Shown here piece by piece: positions 1 to 6,435 of a stretch of 13,544 nucleotides of DNA (positions are counted from its first letter, which is position 1; the number at the start of each line of letters is the position of its first letter). This stretch comes from Betaproteobacteria bacterium (GTDB taxonomy: Bacteria; Pseudomonadota; Gammaproteobacteria; Burkholderiales; SG8-41), in the NCBI GenBank assembly GCA_020028375.1, contig JAHZNX010000037.1:1-13544 (forward strand), read 5' to 3'. The notes beneath the pieces were generated by a model. That model saw only the letters and a program-made list of their open reading frames with translations, searched no databases and was not told the DNA's origin. The position numbers and the translations under genes were made by a program.

Positions 1-2
1 AG

Positions 3-698
3 GAGCTCCTCGCCGGCATGCGCAAGGGCATGGCGTGGTTCGACCTTTCGACCAACTCGCCCACCGTGGTGCGGCGGCTCTCCGAGCGCTTCGCCGGAAT
101 GGGCATCGCGATGCTGGATGCGCCGGTCTCCGGCGGCCCCTCCGGCGCGAAGAGCGGCAAGCTCGCCCTTTACGTGAGCGGCGATCGGGGAGCGTTCGAC
201 CGGCACAAGGCGGTGCTCGACGCGATTGGCGACCAGGTCATCTACGTCGGCCCGGTCGGCTCCGGCACCGTCGCCAAGCTCGTGCACAACTGCGCGGGCT
301 ACGCGATCCTGGCCGCGCTCGCGGAGGTCATGACGATGGGCGTGAAGGCGGGCGTCGAGCCACTCGCCCTGTGGGCCGCCATTCGCCAGGGCGCGTTCGG
401 CCGCCGGCGCTCATTCGACCGGCTCGCCGAGCAGTTCCTGGTCGCCAAGTTCGACCCTCCCGCCTTCGCGCTCGAGCTCGCGCACAAGGACGTCACGCTC
501 GCAACCGAAGTCGGCCGCGAATTTCACGTCCCGATGAAGATCGCGAACACGGTGCTCCAGGAAATGACGGAGGCGATGAACCGCGAGGGCTGGGGAAAGC
601 GCGACTCGCGCATCTTCATGCTGCTGCAGGAAGAGCGCGCCGGCGTGAATATCAAGGTACCGGAGGCCAAGGTTCAGGAGGTCCTGAACCGCGGATGA
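3..698 (+). CDS. Beta-hydroxyacid dehydrogenase, 3-hydroxyisobutyrate dehydrogenase-like (5'-truncated by window edge)
   Basis: Members of this family are NAD(P)-dependent enzymes that oxidise 3-hydroxyisobutyrate, tartronate semialdehyde-type or related beta-hydroxyacids in the cytoplasm. The reading frame is already open at base 3, so the N-terminal Rossmann nucleotide-binding glycine motif lies outside the window. Numbering from the first visible Met (base 18), the sequence shows the end of the Rossmann half (WFDLSTNSP, residues 7-15), the substrate-binding motif DAPVSGGPSGA (34-44), and the helix GSGTVAKLVHN (81-91), whose Lys87 matches the family's catalytic lysine. The all-helical C-terminal domain follows and ends in a normal position. 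The stop codon directly abuts the stop of the converging oxidoreductase gene. The exact substrate cannot be told; GarR/MmsB/GlxR-type and uncharacterised members look alike at this level. Confidence 0.9.
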   Translation, partial: ELLAGMRKGMAWFDLSTNSPTVVRRLSERFAGMGIAMLDAPVSGGPSGAKSGKLALYVSGDRGAFDRHKAVLDAIGDQVIYVGPVGSGTVAKLVHNCAGYAILAALAEVMTMGVKAGVEPLALWAAIRQGAFGRRRSFDRLAEQFLVAKFDPPAFALELAHKDVTLATEVGREFHVPMKIANTVLQEMTEAMNREGWGKRDSRIFMLLQEERAGVNIKVPEAKVQEVLNRG

Positions 699-1676
699 CT
701 ACTGGATCTTGATGGGCTTGCCCTTCGCGGCCGAGGCGACGATCGCTTCCAGCACGGCGACCCCGTTGATCGCTTCCTCGGGCGGCACGACGAAGTTCTT
801 CTTCTCCGCGACGGCGTCGGCGAATGCTTCCAGCTCCGCCTTTTCCTTGTCCGCCGCCGGCAGCGTAATGCGCTCCGGCTGGCCCTGGAGCCCGCGCGTG
901 ATGAGCTCGGTGTCGCCGCGCATCTCGATCCAGCCCTTCGATCCGAAGACGTGCATACGGTAGAGATCGGCCGTCACGAACACGGTGCTGAGCGATCCGG
1001 TCGCGCCGCCGGCAAACTTCAGCAGCATCGAGGTCGTGTCGTCCATGTCCACCTCAGGGGCGACCTTGCGCTTGTCGCTGAACGCATAGACGCTCGCGAC
1101 TGGGCCCGCGATCTGGATCATGCCGTCAAGCGTGTGGATGCCGCGCGCAGTCATCCCCCCCGCCGGGGCCTCGGCGCGGGTGGAGCGCCAGCTCGCCGCG
1201 TCCAGGTTGTAGCCGGTGGGACCGGAATGCGTCGCCTCGACGTGCAGCACGTCGCCGATCGCGCCGGCACGGATGCGGTTCATCATCTCGACGAACGACG
1301 GCGCGTGCCTGCGATTGAATCCGATGCTGAGCGTGACGCCGGCCGCGCGGCAGGCCTCGACGGCTTTCTCGGCGGTCTTGCGCGTGAGTGTCAGCGGCTT
1401 CTCGCAGAATACATGCTTGCCCGCCTTCGCCGCCTGCTGGATCTGCTTGAGGTGCAGCGAATGCGGCGTCGCCAGGATAACGGCGCCGATTTCGGGATCC
1501 TTAAGCACCCGCCCGTAGGACGAGACGACCTTGATGCCGGTCTTCTGCGAAAACTCCTGGTGCTTTGCCGGATCGCGGGAGATCCCCTTCACGACCTGGA
1601 TCTTGCCGCTCCCCTGTACCGATTCCACCAGCCGGTTGCCCCATCGCCCCAGCCCGTAAATTGCTGCGTTCAGCAT
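699..1676 (-). CDS. Gfo/Idh/MocA family NAD(P)-dependent oxidoreductase
   Basis: This 325-residue protein has the usual length of the family, which oxidises or reduces sugars, inositols and related polyols with a bound NAD(P). The N-terminal Rossmann fold starts with IYGLGRWG (residues 6-13). The family signature CEKPLTLT (91-98) carries the catalytic Lys93. The C-terminal alpha/beta domain contains the GG...GIHTLD motif (173-184) with the conserved His181; the aspartate often found four residues before that histidine is Ala177 here, so the active site is slightly atypical. GAGGG lies 10 nt before the ATG and supports this start. It converges on the dehydrogenase gene with no spacer. An intrinsic terminator sits between it and the upstream small gene, so it is either expressed from a promoter I cannot identify or controlled by read-through. 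The substrate is unknown. Confidence 0.92.
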   Translation of the reverse strand: MLNAAIYGLGRWGNRLVESVQGSGKIQVVKGISRDPAKHQEFSQKTGIKVVSSYGRVLKDPEIGAVILATPHSLHLKQIQQAAKAGKHVFCEKPLTLTRKTAEKAVEACRAAGVTLSIGFNRRHAPSFVEMMNRIRAGAIGDVLHVEATHSGPTGYNLDAASWRSTRAEAPAGGMTARGIHTLDGMIQIAGPVASVYAFSDKRKVAPEVDMDDTTSMLLKFAGGATGSLSTVFVTADLYRMHVFGSKGWIEMRGDTELITRGLQGQPERITLPAADKEKAELEAFADAVAEKKNFVVPPEEAINGVAVLEAIVASAAKGKPIKIQ

Positions 1677-1692
1677 TGCTCTTTTCCCTCGT

Positions 1693-1717
1693 AAAAACGG
1701 CGCCGGTGACGGCGCCG
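1693..1717 (-). terminator. Intrinsic (Rho-independent) terminator on the minus strand
   Basis: Read on the minus strand, a perfect 8-bp GC stem (CGGCGCCG at 1710-1717 and 1698-1705) closes a 4-nt loop and is followed at once by five T residues (1697-1693). It lies 22 nt after the TAA of the small frameshifted gene (1740-1953), so it most simply ends that transcript. Its T-run ends 16 nt before the ATG of the oxidoreductase gene, so it could also act as an attenuator. Confidence 0.8.
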
Positions 1718-1739
1718 CGTCCCGGATGCAAGCGTGCTG

Positions 1740-1953
1740 TTATTTCTTCCCGGCGCAGATGTCGCCGCTGCGCGTGGTGGCGTAGTGAAGGTGGTTGAAT
1801 CCCGGCACGTTGAAGGTCGTGTCGTCGCAGGTAGCCGTCTACCAGGCGCTTCGCGGCGGCGACGGCGTCCGGCAGCGATTCGTATTCGCCGACCCGGCGC
1901 ACCCTGGTATCGGGCTCGGTATGCCCGCTCAATCCTTCCACGAAGTAGGTCAT
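1740..1953 (-). pseudogene. Small conserved-looking gene, apparently frameshifted
   Basis: The first part reads from an ATG at 1953 as a plausible small protein (MTYFVEGLSGHTEP..., then VGEYESLPDAVAAAKRLVDGYL). The segment VGEYESLPDAVAAAKRLVDGYL resembles the 'SL.dAiaaAk..vD.yL' region of small uncharacterised proteobacterial proteins; this is recall, not a search. Past about 1835 that frame becomes Arg/His-rich and runs into the next gene. A second minus frame continues naturally instead (CDDTTFNVPGFNHLHYA... ending CAGKK) to a TAA at 1740, and an intrinsic terminator follows 22 nt later. The second frame is closed upstream by a TAG at 1839-1841, so a one-base indel near 1825-1840 is the simplest explanation. 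The repaired product would be about 70 residues. It may be a decayed gene, an assembly error, or, less likely, programmed frameshifting. Function unknown. Confidence 0.5.
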
Positions 1954-2015
1954 GGGCCCCCGTGATACCGCATGCCGCGCACCTGACGCGCTGCCAAATC
2001 AGTATACATCACCCA

Positions 2016-2945
2016 TCACTGGTCAATCGGGCGAAGCTCCTCGAGCAATGCCGACTGCGCCGAACCCAACCGATATCGCCGTGGGGGAGGCGTTCCGGCC
2101 TGGTAGCTCAGGGGCAGCAGAGACGGAACCGCAACCTTGTCGCAGACCTTTTGAATTCGATACAGCTCGATGGGCCGCTTCAGTTCCGTGTTGAGCTCGC
2201 AAGTCACCTGCACGCAACTGATGCTCTTGAGCCAGGAACACACTTTGACATCGGAACCGTCGGCCTTCTCTATTTCCGTCAGGAACAGCAGGTCCTTGTA
2301 CAGGGCAGGATCCGGGTCGGTTTCCGGACGCACATCTAGCAGAATGGTAAAGAAGGTTGCGTTCAAATCCATGACGCTCAAGACATTGTCCATGAACACG
2401 GACAGGTAGCGCGCGTACGAGAAGCCCCCGATCACATCGGTAATGAGCTGAAACCGTCCGAGTTCCTCCGGCGAGTACTCCCGCATGCGTTTCCCGTACA
2501 GATATCGAATCTGATCGGGCGCGAGGCGAGCGGCCGTCTGGTGCCAATCGGGCGTCCTGCGATCTTCGATGGAGATCGCGACGGCTTGCGCCTTCTTGCC
2601 GCGCCGCTCGCGCCCTTCCCAGTGCATTGCGTCGTAGAGTTCAGTGTAATAATCCAGTACTGCGTTCCCCTCGCCCGCTCCGATGTCCAGCCAGCGGTCG
2701 GATGGGCCGAGATTCGCCAATGAGCGATCGAACCCGGCGGGAAGCGTGGAGACATAGGACACGAGCGATCGGTCGACGACATAGCCCGAGGGCACGTTCT
2801 CTCCCCGGCTCTGGTAGATGGCTTCCTGCTTCCTGGCTTCCTGGTCGAATGCAGAGCCGCCGGGGTGCTGGGAATGGGCGGCCGGCAGCCACAGGGACTG
2901 CAGAAGAAGCAGGGCAACGATGCTGGTACTCTTCAGGGCTATCAT
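2016..2945 (-). CDS. Exported protein with a class I SAM-methyltransferase-like fold
   Basis: The 309-residue product opens with a clear Sec signal peptide: a short n-region with Lys5, a hydrophobic core (residues 8-20) and a probable AHS|Q cleavage after Ser25. After it comes a glycine-rich motif I, WLDIGAGEGNAVLDYY (85-100), the usual SAM-binding loop of Rossmann-type methyltransferases. FQLITDVIGGFSY (165-177) could be the motif II/IV strand, and a later hydrophobic stretch TFFTILLDV could be strand 5. Four Cys in the C-terminal part would suit an oxidising compartment. Export is odd, because SAM is cytoplasmic; the fold may have another role, or the leader may be a membrane anchor. No Shine-Dalgarno is visible before the ATG at 2945. 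The gene is divergent from the hydrolase gene, with 43 nt between the chosen starts. Function is not established. Confidence 0.8.
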   Translation of the reverse strand: MIALKSTSIVALLLLQSLWLPAAHSQHPGGSAFDQEARKQEAIYQSRGENVPSGYVVDRSLVSYVSTLPAGFDRSLANLGPSDRWLDIGAGEGNAVLDYYTELYDAMHWEGRERRGKKAQAVAISIEDRRTPDWHQTAARLAPDQIRYLYGKRMREYSPEELGRFQLITDVIGGFSYARYLSVFMDNVLSVMDLNATFFTILLDVRPETDPDPALYKDLLFLTEIEKADGSDVKVCSWLKSISCVQVTCELNTELKRPIELYRIQKVCDKVAVPSLLPLSYQAGTPPPRRYRLGSAQSALLEELRPIDQ

Positions 2946-2988
2946 CTATGCGTATGCAGCGTGCCGGGCTGAGACCGGCGGGGTAGCC

Positions 2989-3963
2989 TTGCCGAGATTC
3001 TATTTGACCCCCCGACAAAAAAACAGGGTGATATGGCACGTTTTGCTCGCCATCGCCTGGCTTGCGCTCGCCGGCGGCTGTGCCAGGCTGCCGGCTACCG
3101 GCGTAACGCCGCTCAAACCCGCGTCCGCGAGTGAGCTGCGGGCATATCTGCTCAATCACAAGGCCGATGTCGGCCAATTCAGATTGCGCGGGCCGTTCGA
3201 GGTGGCCGTGCGCAGGGATTCCGAATTGCGCCTGTCAGATAAGGAGCGCATCGACGCGGATTGGTACCTGTCCGCGCCCGCCGAGAAGGCGCCGCTCGTG
3301 ATCCTGCTGCATGGGCACGGCAACACGAAGGAAGACCACGCCTACCAGGCCTTTCACCTGGCAACCTGGGGAATACACAGTCTCGCCGTGACTCTGCCCA
3401 ATAACGGTCCCTGGGTTGCCAACGGCAGGACCCTGGCGAGAATTGCCACGCACATCCGTCGCCGGCCGGACCTCATCGACGGCCGCATCGACGTCAACAG
3501 GATCATCCTTGCCGGGCACTCGTACGGGGGCGCCGCGGTCGCGATTGCACTGGGCGTGGGTGCTCCCGCTGCGGGCGGCATCCTGCTCGATGCCGCGGGA
3601 ACCGGCAAGGACTTGCCCGATTACCTGAGAAAGATCGCCAAGCCCGTGATGCTGCTCGGGGCCGACGAGCGGATCTCCCGGGTGCGTGACCGCAGTTACT
3701 TTTTCTTCTACATCCGGAGCGGCGTTGCCGAAATCTCGATCACGGACGCAACCCATGAAGATGCCCAGTTCCCCCTCGAGCCGGCGCCACAGGGGCCGGG
3801 CAGTGAGCCCTCCTCCGCCACGGAGGAATTGCAGATCACCTTTGTCAGCGCACTGACCTCGGCCGCCTTCAGCCTTGGCAACACCGGGAGCTTCGACTAC
3901 GCGTGGAGGAGTTTTGGCGATGCTATCAAGACCGGCAGATTCATTAACGTGAAGAAGAGGTGA
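2989..3963 (+). CDS. Alpha/beta-hydrolase lipoprotein (serine hydrolase)
   Basis: Serine hydrolases of this fold cleave esters or related bonds; here the enzyme is probably anchored outside the cytoplasm. From the TTG at 2989 (324 residues) it has a basic n-region with four Arg/Lys, a hydrophobic core and a lipobox LAGGC with the lipidated Cys31. The catalytic elements are in order: oxyanion loop LLHGHGN (residues 106-112), nucleophile elbow AGHSYGG with Ser178, a probable acid Asp226 in LLGADERIS, and His256 in DATHEDA. TTG was chosen because it gives a proper signal peptide and has GGCGGGG five nt upstream. An ATG at 2920 would overlap the divergent gene and add an unlikely leader; a GTG at 3028 would leave no basic n-region. 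Substrate unknown. The gene ends 26 nt before an inverted pair of REP-like repeats. Confidence 0.82.
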   Translation: MPRFYLTPRQKNRVIWHVLLAIAWLALAGGCARLPATGVTPLKPASASELRAYLLNHKADVGQFRLRGPFEVAVRRDSELRLSDKERIDADWYLSAPAEKAPLVILLHGHGNTKEDHAYQAFHLATWGIHSLAVTLPNNGPWVANGRTLARIATHIRRRPDLIDGRIDVNRIILAGHSYGGAAVAIALGVGAPAAGGILLDAAGTGKDLPDYLRKIAKPVMLLGADERISRVRDRSYFFFYIRSGVAEISITDATHEDAQFPLEPAPQGPGSEPSSATEELQITFVSALTSAAFSLGNTGSFDYAWRSFGDAIKTGRFINVKKR

Positions 3964-3988
3964 TCGCCCGCCTGGAGGGGACGCCCTC

Positions 3989-4065
3989 GGTACATGGGGA
4001 CGGAGCCCTATTTCCTCACGTGCTCATCTAGCCATAGCGCGGAAATAGGGCTCCGTCCCCGTACC
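3989..4065. repeat. Inverted pair of REP-like repeats forming a long hairpin
   Basis: Two perfect 20-nt copies of GGGGACGGAGCCCTATTTCC face each other at 3996-4015 (+) and 4041-4060 (-), separated by 25 nt. Outside them, GGTAC (3989-3993) pairs with GTACC (4061-4065) after a 2-nt bulge, giving 25 bp of stem. There is no T-run. The element fills the gap between two converging genes, hydrolase stop (3963) and MFS stop (4066), where such hairpins commonly act as transcript ends or mRNA 3' stabilisers. The inner flank TGCTCATCTAGCCATAGCGC (4021-4040) also recurs beside the copy near 6400, so the mobile unit is about 40 nt. Confidence 0.85.
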
Positions 4066-5475
4066 TCACGGCGGCGGGGGACGGTCCTTCGGCGTGCGCT
4101 TGCGGCCCCGCAGCAACTCGAACAGCCACTCGGCCAGCACGTTGGCGCGAATGACGCGGATGGCGAGCGCCGTCGCGGAGATCGGCCGCACCAGGCGTGT
4201 CTCGCGCAGCCGCGGCAGGAACACCGCGATCACCACCGCGCGCGCGACGCTCGAGGCGCAAAGCGCGAGCCACACACCGCTGGCGAAGACGACCGTATAA
4301 CCGCCGAGCTGGAGCGTGTGCGGCGCGTGAGTGGCAAGGAAGCCGCCGAGCAACGCGCCGCCGAAGACCGCCGTATTCGAGAGCGCCTGGTGCACGGCGC
4401 TGTAGGCGGCGCGCTTCTCCGGCGGCGCGACGTCGTAGAGAAAGTTCCCCGCCGCGAGGCTGAACCCCGCCCAGACAACGCCGCCAAAGAATTGAAACAT
4501 CAGAATCGCCCAGAAATTAGGGAACAGCACCCACAGAACCGGGAACGCGGGAAACACGATGCTCGTGATCTGCACCACCCGCAGGTTGCCGAACACGTCC
4601 GACAGCCGGCCCCACAGATTGAGCGCCGCGAACTGCATCAGCACGGTAAACGCGCTGGCCGCGGTGAATTCGAGATACGAGAAACGGAGATCGCGCAGCA
4701 TGTACAAGGTGTAGAACGGCGCGGCGATGCCGACCGCCAGGTTCATGAAGGCGATAAAGAGCGCGAAACGGGTGAAATCCGAGCCGCGCATCCGCTCGAG
4801 CAGCCCGGCGAGTGGCGGGAGCGTGAGCGGCGCGAGGCGCGCGAGCGGCTCGTGCATGCGCATCAACTGGGCGAGCGAGTAGAGGCGCGCCACCAGCGCG
4901 ACCGCGAAGATGGCCGCGAAGCCCCAGTGCGCCAGCGCCCGCTGCTCGAAGAACTCCAGGGCGAGGCCGGCGGCGCTCAGGCTCGCGAAGGTCATGATGC
5001 TCATCAACTGGGTGCGCCGGCCGAAGAATCGGCCGCGCCGGCGCTCCGGAACGAGATCGCTGATCAGGCTGCTCCATGGCGGGGCGGCGAACTGGCCGCC
5101 GATGGTGTAGAGCACGACCGCCGCGATGAGCAGCGTGACCGAAGACTCGAGCGGGATGAACGCGAGAGCGATGATCGGCAGCCACGCAACCGACTGCAGC
5201 ACCACGCCGGCGAAGATCAGGGTCTTGCGCCGGACGGCGTACCCCGCCACCCAGGCCGAGGCGAGCTGCGCGATCGAGCCGAGCAGCAAGGGCGCCGCGC
5301 TGAGCGCCGTAATCTGGGCGGTCGTTGCCTTGAGAAAGACCGCGAACGCCTGGAGGTAGGACTCGCCCGCGCCGAACATCAGCGACCACGCGATGCCGTC
5401 GCGCACGGAGTAGCGCAGCGATCGTTCGGCCTCGGGATCGCGTGAGTACATGGGGACGGAGCCCTGTTTCCCCAT
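4066..5475 (-). CDS. Major facilitator superfamily (MFS) transporter
   Basis: This 469-residue integral inner-membrane protein has about twelve hydrophobic segments in two halves joined by a charged central loop (near LERMRGSDFTRFAL), as in MFS permeases. Between early helices of the first half lies a basic loop (AGYAVRRKTLI), and a second one (ERRRGRFFGRR) follows later; the C-terminus is basic and proline-rich (KDRPPPP). Substrate and direction of transport cannot be predicted. The ATG at 5475 has GGAG seven nt upstream, inside the preceding gene, whose stop lies 1 nt away, which suggests translational coupling. However, the first eight residues (MGKQGSVP) are encoded by a REP-like repeat, so the ancestral start may be the second ATG at 5451 (MYSRDPEAERS). 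It appears to be the last gene of a three-gene minus-strand run. Confidence 0.88.
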   Translation of the reverse strand: MGKQGSVPMYSRDPEAERSLRYSVRDGIAWSLMFGAGESYLQAFAVFLKATTAQITALSAAPLLLGSIAQLASAWVAGYAVRRKTLIFAGVVLQSVAWLPIIALAFIPLESSVTLLIAAVVLYTIGGQFAAPPWSSLISDLVPERRRGRFFGRRTQLMSIMTFASLSAAGLALEFFEQRALAHWGFAAIFAVALVARLYSLAQLMRMHEPLARLAPLTLPPLAGLLERMRGSDFTRFALFIAFMNLAVGIAAPFYTLYMLRDLRFSYLEFTAASAFTVLMQFAALNLWGRLSDVFGNLRVVQITSIVFPAFPVLWVLFPNFWAILMFQFFGGVVWAGFSLAAGNFLYDVAPPEKRAAYSAVHQALSNTAVFGGALLGGFLATHAPHTLQLGGYTVVFASGVWLALCASSVARAVVIAVFLPRLRETRLVRPISATALAIRVIRANVLAEWLFELLRGRKRTPKDRPPPP

Positions 5476-5477
5476 GT
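5448..5477. repeat. REP-like repeat, single copy with its own hairpin, over the MFS start
   Basis: GGGGACGGAGCCCTGTTTCC at 5452-5471 differs by one base from the copies near 4000. This copy alone forms a perfect 9-bp stem, ACATGGGGA (5448-5456) with TCCCCATGT (5469-5477), around a 12-nt loop. On the minus strand both candidate start codons of the MFS gene (5473-5475 and 5449-5451) lie in the two arms of this stem, and the upstream gene's TGA overlaps its edge. Confidence 0.85.
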
Positions 5478-6418
5478 CACATCTCCGCGGCGACGCGGAA
5501 TCCCCGACGGTACACCCTGATCGTCGTCGGACTCCCCACGCGATACGCCGCGGGCACCCCTACGGGCCCGTCATCCCAGGCGCCGCCGCGCACCGCGCGC
5601 AGGGAGCAATCACCGGCAATGACTGCGCTGCCATCGGTAGGTGCGCCGCGGTAGTTGCCGTTCCAACAGTCCTGAGTCCATTCCTCGACGTTTCCCAGCA
5701 TGTCGTAGAGGCCGAACGCATTGGGGCGATAGCTTCCCACGGGGGCGGTGTAGGCGCGCCGGTCATCGCATTTGGCGACATGCCAGCTGTCCGCGCCCGG
5801 CACCCGTGCCGCGGTCGAGCGATCGGCCCCATTGGCATAGTCGCAAGATAAGTCTGCGTCATCGCCCCAATACCGCGTCGTCGTGGTGCCCCCTCTCGCC
5901 GCGTATTCCCATTCGGCTTCGGTCAGCAAGCGATACTTTCTGCCGGTCTGTCGACTGAGCCACATGACATATGCGCTGGCGTCTTCCCAGCTAACACAGG
6001 TCACGGGGTGTGCATCATCCTGAGCAAAGCCGGGATCGCGCCAGCTTTTCGCCGGGTCCATCTCGAACGCGGCCCCGCGCCAGACGAAACACCCGTCGCT
6101 CGCCCGGCCGGTCGCCTCCGCGAACACCCGGTACTCCCCCTGCGTGACCTCGAACTTCCCCGCGGCAAACTGCTTTACGTTCACGCTGCGCTGCGGCTGG
6201 CTGCGGTTACGAAAATCCTCGGCCAGATTCGCGCGCTCCTCCTCCCCCGGCGCCGCCCCCATCACGAACTGCCCAGCCGGGATGACCACCATCTCCGGGC
6301 AATGCACGCAGTCTTTAGCCGCAACGGCCGGAAAGGAGCAGAGCAGGAAAACCACGTAAAGGGGGTCGGTGTAACGTTTCAAGGGCGAGTATTGCTCATC
6401 CAGCCATGGCGGGGACAT
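5477..6418 (-). CDS. Secreted formylglycine-generating-enzyme-like (FGE-sulfatase/SUMF1 fold) protein
   Basis: The domain family includes the sulfatase-activating FGE, EgtB- and PvdO-type enzymes and many proteins of unknown role. From the ATG at 6418 (313 residues) there is a long polar n-region, a hydrophobic core YVVFLLCSFPAVAA (21-34) and a likely cleavage after Ala34. Then follows a CVHC pair (37-40) and the domain: MVVIPAGQFVMGA (43-55), GKFEVTQGEYRVF (87-99), PVTCVSWEDASAYVMWLS (138-155), YRLLTEAEWEYAARGG (162-177), NAFGLYDMLGNVEEWTQDCW (233-252), RAVRGGAWDD (274-283) and the terminal RGFRVA. The two-cysteine copper site of true FGE is not recognisable, so formylglycine formation is not claimed. 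The start is uncertain: a TTG at 6382 would give a tidier signal peptide (MKRYTDPLYVV). The ATG at 6418 and its GGAG lie inside a REP-like repeat. Confidence 0.87.
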   Translation of the reverse strand: MSPPWLDEQYSPLKRYTDPLYVVFLLCSFPAVAAKDCVHCPEMVVIPAGQFVMGAAPGEEERANLAEDFRNRSQPQRSVNVKQFAAGKFEVTQGEYRVFAEATGRASDGCFVWRGAAFEMDPAKSWRDPGFAQDDAHPVTCVSWEDASAYVMWLSRQTGRKYRLLTEAEWEYAARGGTTTTRYWGDDADLSCDYANGADRSTAARVPGADSWHVAKCDDRRAYTAPVGSYRPNAFGLYDMLGNVEEWTQDCWNGNYRGAPTDGSAVIAGDCSLRAVRGGAWDDGPVGVPAAYRVGSPTTIRVYRRGFRVAAEM

Positions 6419-6432
6419 AGGGCTCCGTCCCC
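6393..6432. repeat. REP-like repeat, 40-nt copy between two minus-strand genes
   Basis: Bases 6413-6432 are the reverse complement of the 20-nt repeat with one change (GGGGACGGAGCCCTATGTCC). The similarity continues outward: 6393-6432 matches 4021-4060 at 36 of 40 positions by eye. The core folds with a 6-bp stem, GGGGAC (6411-6416) with GTCCCC (6427-6432). It begins 3 nt after the stop of the HExxH gene and contains the first ATG of the next gene; the one-base change from the consensus creates that ATG. Confidence 0.85.
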
Positions 6433-6435
6433 ATA

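Noticed and set aside
2095..2185. tRNA-like string (GGTAGCTCAGGGGCAGCAGAG followed by TTGAATTCGATA)
   Set aside because: No 5-bp anticodon stem or T stem can be formed, and the stretch is coding on the minus strand within the methyltransferase-like gene.
3994..5445. Long open frame (483 codons) on the plus strand
   Set aside because: It is antisense to the MFS gene and its product is Arg/Glu/His-rich without recognisable motifs, a usual artefact of high-GC coding DNA.
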